Shown here: one piece after another, positions 10,607-23,200 of the stretch | How the letters are laid out: each line of letters begins with the position of its first letter | How positions within the stretch are numbered: position 1 is the first letter of the stretch | DNA from: Ochromonas danica | Lineage: Eukaryota; Sar; Chrysophyceae; Chromulinales; Chromulinaceae | Reading direction: 5' to 3' | Assembly (NCBI GenBank): GCA_015146655.1 | Contig: VKHL01000105.1 | Coordinates: 1-64,000 of the forward strand | Length of the DNA stretch: 64,000 nucleotides | Made by a program: the position numbers and the translations under genes | The notes under the pieces: generated by a model | Seen by the model: the letters and a program-made list of their open reading frames with translations, nothing else | Database searches by the model: none | What the model was told of the DNA's origin: nothing

Positions 10607-11359
10607 ATGAAGAAAACTGCCCATTCCATCTATCTTGAAGCTTTAGAGCTAACCAAAGATGAGATCAAGCTACTTTCTATGAATCCTTATCCTGAAGAGG
10701 ATACTCAACTTACTGCTTCAAGTCGTGCTATTCGAAGTGGTCATTCTCCATGCAACTTTGTGGTGGGGGATACTGACTTTGGTGACTTCTTAGACCTGCT
10801 CTCACAGGTTATGGAAGGCAAGAAGGAACACTTTGTTGATCTTGGTTGTGGTCGTGGTGAGGTCATGGCAGCTGCTTTGCTCTATAATATCGCCTGTGGC
10901 TGTACTAGTGGTAACAATGATGGCATCATCGCCTCTGCCACAGGTTATGACCTCATGCATTTCAAAGTTGACGAGTGTAGACGTCTATTGAATAATATCA
11001 GTGACCTTATCTCAACACAGGGAGAGAGTGTTCCTCCCTCTGTTGTCTTAGAAGAAGACTTCTTAGAGAGTAACTGGTGGAGTTCCGCCACGATCGTCTA
11101 CGCCTGTGCCACTTGCTTCTCCACACAGACTATGGAGAAGCTCATCAAGAGACTCAATCAACTTTCATCAGGTGCAAAGGTCATTCTATTAGATAGAGAA
11201 CTGCCCTCTGGTGGGGAAGGAGATTGGAAGGAAGTGGGGAGACAGACGGTGGCAACTTCCTGGGGACAAGGAGAAGCTTTTCTTTATCACAAAGTCGGCT
11301 CGTCGCATCATCTCACTCACAACACGACGGAAGTAACAAGTGTAATTCATAAAGAGTAA
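10607..11359 (+). CDS. Class I SAM-dependent methyltransferase, unknown substrate
   Basis: A 250-residue single-exon protein. Motif I is FVDLGCGRGEVM near residue 76, followed by an acidic post-I position in ATGYDLMHFKVDECRRLL; motif IV region is VLEEDFLESNWWSSATIVYACATCF, and a later strand reads AKVILLDREL. The arrangement, with the loop after motif I feeding a 'D-L-x-x-x-K-x-D-E' helix and a D-F-L acidic block, resembles DOT1-like and related small-molecule methyltransferases, but it is too short and lacks diagnostic lysine-methylase residues, so I leave the substrate open. It starts 126 bp from the divergent plastid-protein gene. No targeting peptide is evident, suggesting a cytosolic or nuclear enzyme. 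Confidence 0.7.
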   Translation: MKKTAHSIYLEALELTKDEIKLLSMNPYPEEDTQLTASSRAIRSGHSPCNFVVGDTDFGDFLDLLSQVMEGKKEHFVDLGCGRGEVMAAALLYNIACGCTSGNNDGIIASATGYDLMHFKVDECRRLLNNISDLISTQGESVPPSVVLEEDFLESNWWSSATIVYACATCFSTQTMEKLIKRLNQLSSGAKVILLDRELPSGGEGDWKEVGRQTVATSWGQGEAFLYHKVGSSHHLTHNTTEVTSVIHKE

Positions 11360-11542
11360 GCGAGAGAATTGGTTGATTTTACAACTCACCCACAGCCACT
11401 CTCTCGTTGGACTCGCTCAGGTCGAGTGTCAAGAAGATTAGGCATGGAAACAATGAAAATGTGACGAAATCGTCACTGAAACAACATTACAATCAACATC
11501 AAAAACCAGCGAATAAAAACCACATCCAAGAGAAAGACACCT

Positions 11543-14500
11543 CTAAATGATAGCATCATCTCGAATGCGATCATTGCTTTTCATGATTTGGGATCGTCCG
11601 AGACCAAGCTCGATTCCAAGATACTGTTCTCCTTCACTATCATCAATTGGCAGCTGATTGTAACGACCAGTTAAATGACCAACTGGCACAGTTGGAGTGG
11701 ATGTTGTAAATAGTGCACAACAATGATCACAGACACTGTCTGTTTGGGAAGCGTGCACGTCGTCTGTGAGATCAGGCCTTCGATACAACCGCAAAAGCAT
11801 GGAGGAGATCACTACTGAAATAGAAGAAGCTGCCATAGCCAGCCCAGCATAATGAGGAGGAAGCGCCATTTTAGTCCAAGGATACCAAACTCCAGCAGCA
11901 AAAGGGATGGCTACAAAGTTGTAGATCACAGCCCACAGAAAGTTCCATCTAATCCGATGGAAAACCACTTTTGCCAAATCCAAAGCAACGACGAGATCAT
12001 GTAAGTTACTACGGATCAAGACCATGCTTGCTGCTTCAATAGCAATCTGAGTGCCAGCACCAATTGCAATACCCAAGTCGGCCTGTACTAGTGCAGGAGA
12101 GTCATTAATACCATCACCAACCATCGCCACAACTTTTCCAGCTGTTTGTAAATCTTTTACTTTCTTGCTTTTGTCTTGTGGTAAAACACCAGCTAACACA
12201 CGATCGGCGGAAAGATCAAGCTTATGTGCCAATGCTTCGGCTGTGGTAGCATTATCACCTGTGACCATCCAGACATCAATGCCAATCCCACGCAAGGCTT
12301 TGATGACACTCTCTGCTTCAGGTTTCACCACATCCGCAACTCCTAACACACCGATTACTTCATCTGCTAAGGCTACACATACAGCAGTCTTGCCTTGGAT
12401 CTCCAAATTCCACATAACTGTGTCAGCTGCAGCATTCACTGTTATTCCTTTCGTCTTCATAAAACTACGATTGCCTGCAGCAATCTCACCAAGCGGCGTT
12501 GCACAAGAAACGCCACTGCCAATATACATAACAGAAGAGTTCTCTTGCAAAGCCATGGGGGAAATGTTACGACGCTTTGCAGTTTTCAATACTGCCAACG
12601 CTATAGGATGTTCACTGCATTGTTCGGCAGTTGCAGCCAACCACAGCAAGCGAGTTTTATTGGTCTTGTTTTCCTCTATCGATAAACATACCAACCAGAT
12701 GAAGAAAGGGATTTAACAATCAAGACAGCAAGCGCATACTATATACCTTCATTTTCGCTCTTATTGATCAAAATGACATCAGTGACACTAGGCTTTCCCT
12801 CCGTGAGTGTCCCGGTTTTATCGAATATTACTGTATTCACCCTGTTCCAAATGCATCCATTTAGTCGGGTATCATACAAGAAGACCATTATTAACCTTAC
12901 TTGTGGGACACCTCAAATGCAGATCCTCCTTTGATTAAAATACCATTCTTGGCACCAACGACAGTTCCAACCATAATTGCAGTGGGAGTTGCTAAACCCA
13001 AAGCACAAGGGCAGCTGATGACCACCACAGAAATTGCAAAAAGCAAGGAGAAGAGAACAGGATCGTCATAGTTTTCTTCGAACCAAACTTTAGGTACAAT
13101 ATGACTCTCACAAAGTGTTAGCCAGCAGAAAAAAGTGCATGTTGCAATCAAGAGAATAAAAGGAGTGAACAAAGATGCCACACGATCAGCAAAGTCTTGG
13201 ACAGGAGCTTTATTTAATTGTGCACTTTCAACGAGTCGAACAATTTGAGCAAGTGCACTTTCCGACCCGTAAGACGTCACTCGCAGATAGATACAGCTGT
13301 CCAAGTTCACAGTGGAACCAAAGAGCAACGAACCCTTCTCTTTCACAACAGGCATGGATTCGCCTGAAACATCAACTATCAGATTTCGAGATATTCGAAG
13401 CAAACTGAAGCTATAATAGTACTTACCAGTAATCATAGATTCATCCACAGACGTGGTGCCTAAAATGAGAACTCCATCGGTTGGAATGCGTTGACCAGGC
13501 AGTACTTTTACAATATCTCCTTTTTGAACCAAATCAACGTCTAATTTCCCAACATCTTCGTCATATATCAAAGGATTGGGTATGTTTTCATCATTAATTC
13601 CATCAGCGGATTTCCCCGTGACAACAAAAGCCTCCGTTGGTTGGAGATTTAGCAACTCTGTCATCGCGGACGCACTGCGGCCTTTTGCAAAAGATTCAAT
13701 GTACTTTCCGATAGTAACAAACATGAGCAACATTCCTGTGGTTTCAAAAAATACTTGATGCGTAACTTCGCGAGCTTCACAGGCAAGGATCAACTGCCAA
13801 GTACTGTAGATAAAAGTGATGGAGGTCCCGGTCATTACAAGAAAATCCATTCCAAACGACCCATTCAACGCTCCAACAAATGCAGCATAGTAATACTTCT
13901 TTCCTACAACAATTAGAATAGGCAGATTAAGAAAGAGCATTACCATTTGACCCACTGTGACACCTCCTTGACAGAAGTCAGGTCTCATCAATTCTTTCAT
14001 GACCGGAGGAATAAACTGACCAACCAAATGCAGCAAGAGAATAGGCGTGCCGAATACAAGAGATACGATAAGTAAAAACCTCCATTGGCGTAGATCTTCA
14101 TCACTGCGGTCCATGGAGCGACGACCAGATGAAGAATCTCCACAAGAAATCAATTTACAACTATAACCGAGATTATTCACTTTCTCCATAATATCTCTTG
14201 GTCCTGGGGCATCTTCAATAGAATCATCCACAATAACGATTGCTTGATGAGTCATGATAGAAACAGTACAAGAGGTCACACCTCTCATGGCTGACAAAGT
14301 TCGCTCGATTTTGGCAGAACAGCTGCCACAAGACATGCCGCGAACACTATACAAGTACTCTCTCTTTCCCTTTGTGTTAATAGTTTCATGCGGCGATAGA
14401 TCTTCGTTGTGAAGTGGAGATTGAGCGGCCTCGACATCCAAAATACCCCCAGGGTCAACCCCATTCCCATTCTCCAGAAGACCCTTGTAATAGTCCACAG

Positions 14501-15014
14501 CAGCAAAGTTTGCTTTTTGCAAGGCCTCGATAAGACTTATTAAGTCAGCAAACCCCCATATCTTCACTATCTTCTTGTTATCCAGGATATCAATATGTAT
14601 GACACCTTCTACTGTCAACAAAACTTTCCGTACAGCTTGTACATCTTGATTGGATTTCATATTCTTGATCAATAATGTTAAATCTGGATCATCTAGATCA
14701 TCACTTCTCATTAATGGCAAATGATCAGTATCAATATTCTTTCTATTGTCAGTTTTTAAAGTGGCATCATAGCCCACCATGTCGATGGCATGGAGAATGG
14801 GTTGAAGATCGTGTTCTGTGCCTTCTGCTATTTCTTCTTCATTAAACCAGATTTCTGCCGTACCTGAAGACTGCGTGACGATCACACCTTTTATACTAGG
14901 AAACCCACGTATACATTCTGCTACAGTAAAAGCACAATTTTGTTGACACATCATTCCTTGGATGTCCAAGACCACATCGGGTGGTGATGATGGTGTGAAT
15001 GAGGAAGTCACCAT
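11543..15014 (-). CDS. P1B-type Cu(+)-transporting ATPase
   Basis: A 1092-residue copper pump of the ATP7/RAN1/CopA type. Exons: 15014-13427, 13363-12901, 12841-12747 and 12675-11543. The N-terminus has three HMA-like modules: the first carries GMMCQQNC (three residues between the Cys, not two), the second has no Cys pair, the third has the standard GMSCGSC. About eight membrane spans follow. Pump motifs are present in order: TGES (split by intron 1), SCPCALGLATPTA in the transport helix, DKTGTLT with the phosphorylated Asp, SEHP in the nucleotide domain, MVTGDN and GDGINDSPAL. The last 70 residues include VCDHCC, a possible extra metal site. It probably loads secretory cuproenzymes or exports copper. 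Intron 1 (63 nt) is stop-free and a multiple of three. Confidence 0.95.
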
Positions 15015-15279
15015 CGCTTTGACAAATAAATGAGATGAAAGCAAGAAAGCAAGAAGGGATTAGACAAAGCAAGAACGAAGTTAGTAATCACCAACTCGTA
15101 ACAGCAAGTCTTTTCAAAGGCTTTGAATCGATTCTGAATTCTTCTCTTCCACACTTCCATCTTGCACACTGTCGAGGAAATCAGCGAAATTCCTCTAAAT
15201 TAGTGTAATTACCTAATAATAGCGCGCGGTGGGAATTAGACCGCTGGACTAACTACAGTTGCAATGGTTATCTATTGGA

Positions 15280-16791
15280 CTAACTACTAGGGAAGATATT
15301 AACACTATAGACATGCTCTAGCACTATTGTTAACAATTCAGCTCCACCCATTCGACTCTCTGAAGAAGAGAAAACCAAAGGAATCCTTCGATCTGTTCGT
15401 TTCGTCACTTCAACTTCAATTCTATCCAAAATCTCCTGCTTGACCAGAGGCTTTGATGATAATGAAGCTGTTTTGAGTTTATCAGTCTTCGTGAGCACAA
15501 TCACATAATCTACCGAAGAAGGCAACTTCTCCAACAGCGACAAGCATTCCCTATCTGCGTCCATCAGACCGTGTCGACTATCCAAAAGGTGGAAAATACA
15601 CCGGAGGTTGGTACGCTCTTTTACATATGTTTCTTGGAACGTTGTCCATACTGATTTGACGTGCTTCGCAGCTTCAGCATAGCCAACACCAGGGACATCT
15701 ACAAGATGAAAAGATCTCTTTTCTTTTGTTGGCCCAATATATCCTGTTGCTTCAAAGTAGTTGAATTCAGTTGTTTTACCTGCTGTCTTAGAAGTAAAGG
15801 CAAGATTCTTTCTGTTTGTGATCATATTGATAAGACTGGATTTGCCCACATTAGAGCGACCAATAAACATGACCTCTGGTAAAGTAGTTTCAGGCAAGGT
15901 TGACATACTAACCGCACCTTTAATAAACGTTAGATCTCGTAAAAAGGAGTTGGTAATGAGTTGCAGACTATCATTATCTTGCAAACCTTCAGTATCAACA
16001 AGAAATCGCAAACACCGCAAAACAGATTCTGTATTACTCTCACGGAGAAATATCTTCAGTATCTTTTTCGAATTCTCATGGTCAACTTGCAATTTCAAAG
16101 AGGACAAAAGAGACAAGTATTGCAATGCCTCGGTGAACTGATGAGCCATAGAGTGTCCGAGAGCTAGACTGTTGATCAGACTCTGCAAATCGGATGATGC
16201 CAGAATATCCTCCACAATATGCCCTTTGCTAACCCCTAAATAAGATGAAACAGTTTCAGCAAGATGTACATTCTTTGTTTTACAGAATAAATAGATCATT
16301 GATAAGCCAATGGTAGCATTTCCCACCACCTCGTCTCTTGGAGAAGAGGATGACGCAATCCAGAAGTTTAATACTTGCTCCATGTTTTCTACACCATCTA
16401 TATTATGAAGAGCTTTCAATGCCATTGAAGTCATACTAGCAGTTAATTTCTTTTGTCGACTGTATAAATCAACCAGTTGTACCATTCCTGCGGGAATATT
16501 TGCTTTCTTGTGATATCTTACCAATTCTTCATACTCTACTTGATCAAACTTTTGTGGCCTTCTAATGACATTGGGTTGTATGACTGTTGGTTTTGCATTG
16601 GCTTTTGTCTGTTGCATGGTTTTTATGTTCTGATCACTCCGTTTTGTGTTGGTGGAAGTGGTGGCGATCGCTTTGGATTCCTTGGCCATGCTAAGGACCG
16701 ATCGACTATTCCACCTAAACTTCGACCAAAAGAATGAATCGGAGCAAGAAATAAGAAGGAAAAGAATGATAATTTTAAGGACTGTCATCAT
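15280..16791 (-). CDS. engB: EngB/YihA-family ribosome-biogenesis GTPase, plastid-targeted
   Basis: A 503-residue single-exon protein. The C-terminal about 200 residues are an EngB (YsxC/YihA) GTPase: G1 GRSNVGKSS (311-318), switch I with KTAGKTTEFN, G3 in DVPGVGYAEA, the family's WTTFQETYV and HLLDSRHG, and G4 TKTDK. Bacterial EngB assists late assembly of the large ribosomal subunit. The N-terminus is a signal peptide (MMTVLKIIILFLLISCSDSF) followed by FFWSKFRWNSRS, a Phe-first basic stretch like an ochrophyte plastid transit peptide, so it probably acts on plastid ribosomes. Residues about 85-290 are a helical region absent from bacterial EngB (typically about 200 residues); its paired helices recall PPR/TPR-type repeats but I cannot assign it. 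The divergent neighbour is the adenylyl cyclase. Confidence 0.9.
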   Translation of the reverse strand: MMTVLKIIILFLLISCSDSFFWSKFRWNSRSVLSMAKESKAIATTSTNTKRSDQNIKTMQQTKANAKPTVIQPNVIRRPQKFDQVEYEELVRYHKKANIPAGMVQLVDLYSRQKKLTASMTSMALKALHNIDGVENMEQVLNFWIASSSSPRDEVVGNATIGLSMIYLFCKTKNVHLAETVSSYLGVSKGHIVEDILASSDLQSLINSLALGHSMAHQFTEALQYLSLLSSLKLQVDHENSKKILKIFLRESNTESVLRCLRFLVDTEGLQDNDSLQLITNSFLRDLTFIKGAVSMSTLPETTLPEVMFIGRSNVGKSSLINMITNRKNLAFTSKTAGKTTEFNYFEATGYIGPTKEKRSFHLVDVPGVGYAEAAKHVKSVWTTFQETYVKERTNLRCIFHLLDSRHGLMDADRECLSLLEKLPSSVDYVIVLTKTDKLKTASLSSKPLVKQEILDRIEVEVTKRTDRRIPLVFSSSESRMGGAELLTIVLEHVYSVNIFPSS

Positions 16792-17277
16792 TAAACGATT
16801 TCAATCTCCAACTTTTCTCTCTCTATTTATGTAATTCAGCAATGCGAGTAAGGGAAATCACTTACCCCAGGTGTGGAGGTGTGGTTGGCAAGGGGTGGGA
16901 GAGAAAGTTCAAGGACATGACGAGTATTAAATCAATAAAATGGACTTTGGCTGGGAGCGGTTTTGCTGAAGTGATGGTGACATCAACGCAGAGCAGAGTG
17001 AACAACAAGGACGTCCAGCAGGTCTAGAGGTGGATGTTGTGAGATTATTTGTTATTATTATCAACTCCTTGTATCATTCATTATTCTCAACTCGTTTGAT
17101 ACATCCTTGTTTGTATTGAGATTCCATTCCTACTGAGAAAGATCTTTTTATCGTGTGCCCAGTATATACATAGTACCTCCTCTAACATATCAATTGATTG
17201 AAAAGAAAAGAAAAGCATTATTTGTGATTTGAAGAAATTATTATCCGGCCGTTTGTTAATGATAGTTCTATTCTATC
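16792..17277. promoter_or_regulatory. Divergent intergenic region between EngB and adenylyl cyclase
   Basis: 486 bp holding both promoters. An open frame of 61 codons at 16842-17027 (+) has no recognisable content and I do not call it. An A/G-rich run (aaaagaaaagaaaag) lies at about 17199-17214. Confidence 0.35.
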
Positions 17278-20200
17278 ATGGAGCAGGAAACCGTCAGTTT
17301 GGTAAAACATTCTAAGCATGTCCCAAGAATATTGCGCCAACAAATTCTTTGTCACCTCATAAATAATTACGTACACGACAGGGATGAAAGCGCAGGACCT
17401 AAAATTAGCCCACCGAGTGGTGCCTCACGCCTTCCTTCCATTCAACGCTTTTATGGAGCACTGCTTTTTGTAGATATTTCTGGTTTTACCGCCTTGTCGC
17501 TCAAATTGGACGTGGAGACGTTGAAGAATTACATTAACGAGTACTTTACCAAAATGTTGGATATTGTAGACAAATGGGATGGAGATGTGGTGAAGTTCGC
17601 CGGGGATGCTCTCTATATAGTTTGGCCTACCAAACATCAGGGAAGGAATTCTGACAGTGATAACGAATCGCCGACAGCCGAACACGAATCTTATCACTTT
17701 GCGGCCAAAAGAGCCACAGAAATGGCGGTTGCGTGCGCGTCAGAGATTCGAGCAGCATGCAGTGATTATGAAGTCCGCGTTGAAGATCATGCAGCTCCTT
17801 GTAACAGTCCCGGCATTTTAAGCAAGCTAATGTCTTCATTTTCCTTTGGTGGGTTTCTGGGTGGAAAGGCACCATCGTCGCAGTTAGAAGACGGAGAAGA
17901 TGGAACATTATATTTGAATGTTCACTCCGGCATAAGCTACGGACTTATGGCGGGAATAGATCTCGTTTACAACGATCGAGCTGAGTACTTTCTTTGTGGG
18001 GAGCCACTCACTGGTGTAGCGATGGCTGAAAGCCAAGCATCTGTGGGAGACGTGGTATTGTGTACAAACGCCCACGAATTGTTGCACGCGGATGGTATCG
18101 GAATGTTGCTCAGGCATCAGGGAATCAATAAAGTTGCTTCGCGCAACTCTTCTTTCCGCAGCAAGAAGGGAAGTGTGAAGCTTGACTATGTTCTTCCTTG
18201 TGGATGTTATCGAACCGGTAGTGGTCTGTACAAAATTGCCAAAACCCCTCCACCTAATAGTTGCAACAAAGAAGATGCAGCCGTGGCTAAGAAACGAGCT
18301 CGTTTTCATGCCAAGTTAGGAACAGAAAAGTCCTCTGGTAGCTGCCTACAATCACCGAATCGTTCTGGGGCATTTGAGCTAAACACGAGGATTTCTGATG
18401 CGATCGAAAGCGACTTGGAGTATCTCTTTGACGCCTTGAAGGACACCATTAAGGAACAGTTTTTCTCTTTTTTCCGTACTTTAAGAGAACTTGCAGAAAA
18501 GGAGGAGTTGCTTGATGACAGAAACTCTTCGTTATGCGCTGCAAGTGCCGACGAAGAAAAGTTTTCGATCTTTATGAAAGACATTTTGAAGAAGCACTTT
18601 TTCGAATGGATGACTTGTTCGCTGCTGAGTCATGTCAATCAACATGTGCATGAAGCATTGCGTTATACTGGAACCAAGGATCGTGGTCTTAGTAACAAAA
18701 GAATGTCCTCTTGGCAGGAAATGCTGAGGGCGTCGGCATCAGCAATTTCATCTTCGAAAGACTTAGATTCCTCCAGCCTCGACTGGTTAAATTCTCTCGA
18801 CATGTGGAATCCTACTAGTTCAGTATCCCAAGATCACGATATTAGTCCGTTTATTTTGAGCAGTAGTGTGGATTCGATGTCGAAGCACTCCCATGATAAG
18901 CATAGTATTGCTGTAGTCCCTCTATCAAATTGTCCAGGCAATGTTCGAGAGATTGAAGAGTTGGATATGCTAGCACCTTTTCAAGAAAAAGCGAAGAAGA
19001 GTTTGAGTAAAGGATCTTTGTCAGCCGAGCTTAATAGTGCGGAACTTCGGACTGTGATAGTCATGTTCGTTAAAATAGAGAGATTTGATCTTCACCTGAA
19101 GACAGATGCAAAGTTAAGGCGAATCGACTCTGCTGCAAATCGCTTTTCATTCCTTGATCGTACTGAGAGTGAGCAAGAAGCCGATGCTATGTTATTGAAT
19201 CGCTTCCAGGCTTGCTTTGAAGTGTTGTGCAAGTCTTTGTCAGATCAAGGTGGCCAATTGCGCCAGTTCATAGTGGATGACAAAGGTACAGTATGTATTG
19301 GCACTTTTGGCTTGAGAGGATCGGCTGCTGTTGACAATGCAGCGGCTGCCTTAGAATCCGCCAAGTTGATTGTGGAGGGACTGAAGAGCCTTGATCTCAA
19401 GGCTTCTATTGGTATCACTTCAGGCAAAGCCTATTGTGGTTTGGTTGGATCATTCTTGAGACATGAATATGCTGTGATGGGACCATCCACTAACTTGAGT
19501 GCGAGATTGATGTGCAAGGCCCCTGCCCATGGCATCATTTGTGATGCAGACACTGTTTCTCGTGATCGCACACACAAATTTGTCTTTCTCTCTGAGATTC
19601 AAGCCAAAGGTTATTCTACTATGGTTCGCACTTACAGCCCTTGTCTGGGAGAGGATGAATTGGATGATTCTTTTGGCAAAATGTCAACAAGCGTGACCAC
19701 TAAACATGCTCTGAAGAAAAGAGGGTTCACACGCTTGTCGCTTCAGATTGCCGCCCAAGAGGTTAATGATTTGTTTACAAACGCCATGTTAGCTAGTGAA
19801 AGCAAGCTTGCTGCTCACCAGCGAATGTTGTCATTGGTAAAGACGGGCTTCTTCATTAGTGAGGCCACCGTGAAGTTCGATGCTGAGGGGAATCAAAAAA
19901 ATGTAACCTCGTTGAAGTTGCTTGGTAGGGATAAAGAGATTACACAAATCTTCTCTTTCCTCTTCGAAAATGATGCTGAAGATCCGCAGTTGTTGCGGAT
20001 TGATGGCGAGGTCAAAATGGTGATTATTAGTAGTCCCAGTGGGATTGGAAAGACTGCTTTGCTTAATGCTATTGAACGCAAGCTTCAGAATGTTATAAGA
20101 ACAGATCACGCTTGCAATGCTGTAGTTTTGCGTAATCGGTCCTCAAGCTTACACCTTGATTTGCCTTTTAGAGCGTGGCAAGCAGTGATACAGAAGCTGT

Positions 20201-23200
20201 TGTTATCGGCCTTCAAAAGTGTCTGTGTTACAAAAGCTGTAAACGAAACGATTAGTAATAACAATTCTCCTGCTACCACAGACGGACTGAGCGTTGGTGT
20301 TTCTACAACTCGGATGATGAGTTTGGTGGATATTGTGTGGACTAATATTCCACAAGAGTTGCAAGCAAAAAGGCATTTGCTAACGCTGATTACCTCAGCC
20401 CAAAGTGAAGATCAATGGAATCAAATCGATCCAAAGGAGAAGACTGATGAGCAGTTGGAAGAGTGTGCATTGCTAATTGCAGCTTTGTTCACGGTGGTTG
20501 CGTCTATTTCGAAGACACTAAGCTTTGTTATCATGTAAGTCACAGAAATACAAGGTTTCCCTAACTCGACGCTAACTTTCGGTCATCAAATGGTGCTGTA
20601 GTGAGGATGTCCAAGCATTGGATAAGTGGTCACTGCGAGCACTGCACACAGTTTGGTCTCAGTCCAAAGGCGTCGTTATCTTGGCTGACTATGACACCAC
20701 TGAGTCTATGACACTTGCAACTAAAAGTGAAGATTTGGCCGGAAATAAAACAAACACAGCCTTCAGCTTTTCTTTGCCTGGAGTTCCTGAGGATGTCGCA
20801 CGATGCTTTGCAAACTTCAGTGATAATCGTCGCGTCAACATTTTACCCCTCCAACCACTATCAAAAGATGCTGTTAAAGCTATGGTGACACAAAGCTGCC
20901 CTAATCTGAAGGATGATGAGTTGGAGACGGTCTATATTGCTAGTGGTGGCAATCCACTATATGTCGTGGAGCTGCTGGATTCAATCGACCGATTCAATCT
21001 TGAATTTAAGAACAACAGTCTGGTGAAGTTGGATAGTTCGGCTTTGGCTGAGGTGATACCATCTGCCAACAGCATTACTAATAGGATCGAAGAAGTTATA
21101 TGTTACCGTTTAGATAAGCTTCATTGTTCAAGTCAAGTGCTTTTAAAAGCAGTAGCTGTGGCTGTATCTTATGGTCATGGTTGTTCCTTGGCTATGCTGA
21201 AATACATCTTGGCTGACCATGATCTTGTCGGGTGCGATTCTACCACATCAAGTCCTGGCAGTTCTTTCATAAGCAAGCAACCTAGTCGTCTTGGCCGAGA
21301 CATTCAGCCGAATAAATTGGTACGCTTGCATAATGTGCGCGATTCTCTATTGCAAATGCTTCGAAAGCAGGAGTTTTTAACGCCTCGGGGAACACACAGT
21401 AGTAAAAAGCCCAAAGACATCACCCATGATGATCTACGAGCTTTGGAATTCCAGTTCTTGGTCCCTTTGGAGCAGAATACTATCTATAGCCTAATTATCG
21501 AAGAGCAGAAGGAGTATTTCCATGAGCGTGTGGCTATGTTTTTGCAAATGAAGCATCCTGATAATGCTGATATCCAAGATCTTTGGGAAGAAGGTTTTCA
21601 TTGGGATCGTGCTGGTTATTGGAGTCGTGCTTTACGTGCCTATCTCATGGCAGCCAAGAAATGTAAACAAGAAGGACAGAGTCTTCGCTGTGCTGAGAGT
21701 GCTTTCATGGCCTATCAGATCTATCAGAACATCGAGCAAGAAGTGGCCATTGTCACTTTCCCAGAGCAATGCTATAGCTTCGCTGATCGAATGGCTCGCT
21801 GTCTATTCCAACCCACGGAAGATAATCTGAAAGTTTTGGAGACCAATGCAGATCTCATCATTGCCCTGAAAACTGCTCAAGAGGTTTTCGAACCAGACCC
21901 GCCTTCGATTGTTGATGCCATCGAGCTACATATCTTGCTCGCCGAGGTCTATCTCTATAGATGGGAAGATTTCGGTGAGGTTATGCGCCTCCTTTCTGTG
22001 GCAATCTTGCTTGCCGTCGCCTCAATCTGGGTACCCAGTCATGAGCTGAAGCTGGCAATTTACTTTCAGCTCGATTCTTCTCATACTAGTAAGTCCCTTC
22101 TGAGAAGAGGAAGTAAATTTGCTGTGAGCGAAACTTCGAGTACTTCAAATAGTGCTGCTGATCCATTGATCAATTTTCCGCGACACAATCTCAGTTTGGA
22201 TGATATTATAAGAGTGTTGTCTTTGACTGCCTATGTTTCACTCTTCTTGAGAAAGAATGAGGGCTTCATATTGTCTTCAGACTATTCCAAAGGTTTGTTG
22301 CAAGAATCACATGGTACTTCTCAGAACGCAGATAGCTCCAGTGAACTCAGCGCCATCCATATACAAGCGGTGATGGCGCTTCGCTATTTGCAAGCTGGTA
22401 AGTACAGTCGAGCAGTTTCTTTGCTTGACCAAGCCTTGCAAGAATATTGTCCAGCAGAGCATTCACAGGCTTTGATCAGTCGCTATAGTGCAGACTTTGT
22501 CCCGTATGCAGTGGCATTGCTCAGTCAAGCATTGATGAGTGGATGTGATCTCTCAGCAGGGTTGAATTATTGGCAGAGAGCGTTGACATGTTTGCAATCT
22601 GTGTCTCATTATTATTCGCGCTTTATTACAATCACCGTGCTAATGAGCACAGTACACTTTGTTGGGGACTATCGTGGCTTGTTAGCGTTGTTGGAGGAAC
22701 CACCACCTGCAACATCGGGTTTAGGGGATACTCTTGTTAACACCTCCTGTTTCCTCGACATAGAAGTGGCAAAGCTTTGGTTGCGCGTGAAGATTCAGGT
22801 GAATGATGATTCGTTGTTAACATCTTTGTCCGAGGATGAAGTAGAACAGTTCCTGCAGCTGTGTCGCAGTATTGATGATGCCATGGCGGTAACTTGTGGC
22901 AACAGTTTTCGGGAAAGGAGTTCGTCGTTGACAGTTCCTCTTTCCGCTCCTCAGTCTCCTTTGTTGCCAGTTCGATCATTTCATTTAGCAAACGCGACAA
23001 CTGCAACTCCTATTGTGAGTCATGAGTTTGATATTCCCCTTAATAAATTGGACTTCATGGAGCATCACGGCTGTGCATTAGAACGTCTCTACATTGAGAT
23101 TGCTTGCAGCCTCTGGCCAAAGGCTAACAAGAGCCAACTCTATGCCTTGGAAGAGCGCATTCAAAGCAGCTTACATATCTTGCTGCAAAGCCCAATCTAC

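Noticed and set aside
16842-17027. 61-codon plus-strand frame between EngB and adenylyl cyclase
   Set aside because: No recognisable content and it lies in the shared promoter region.
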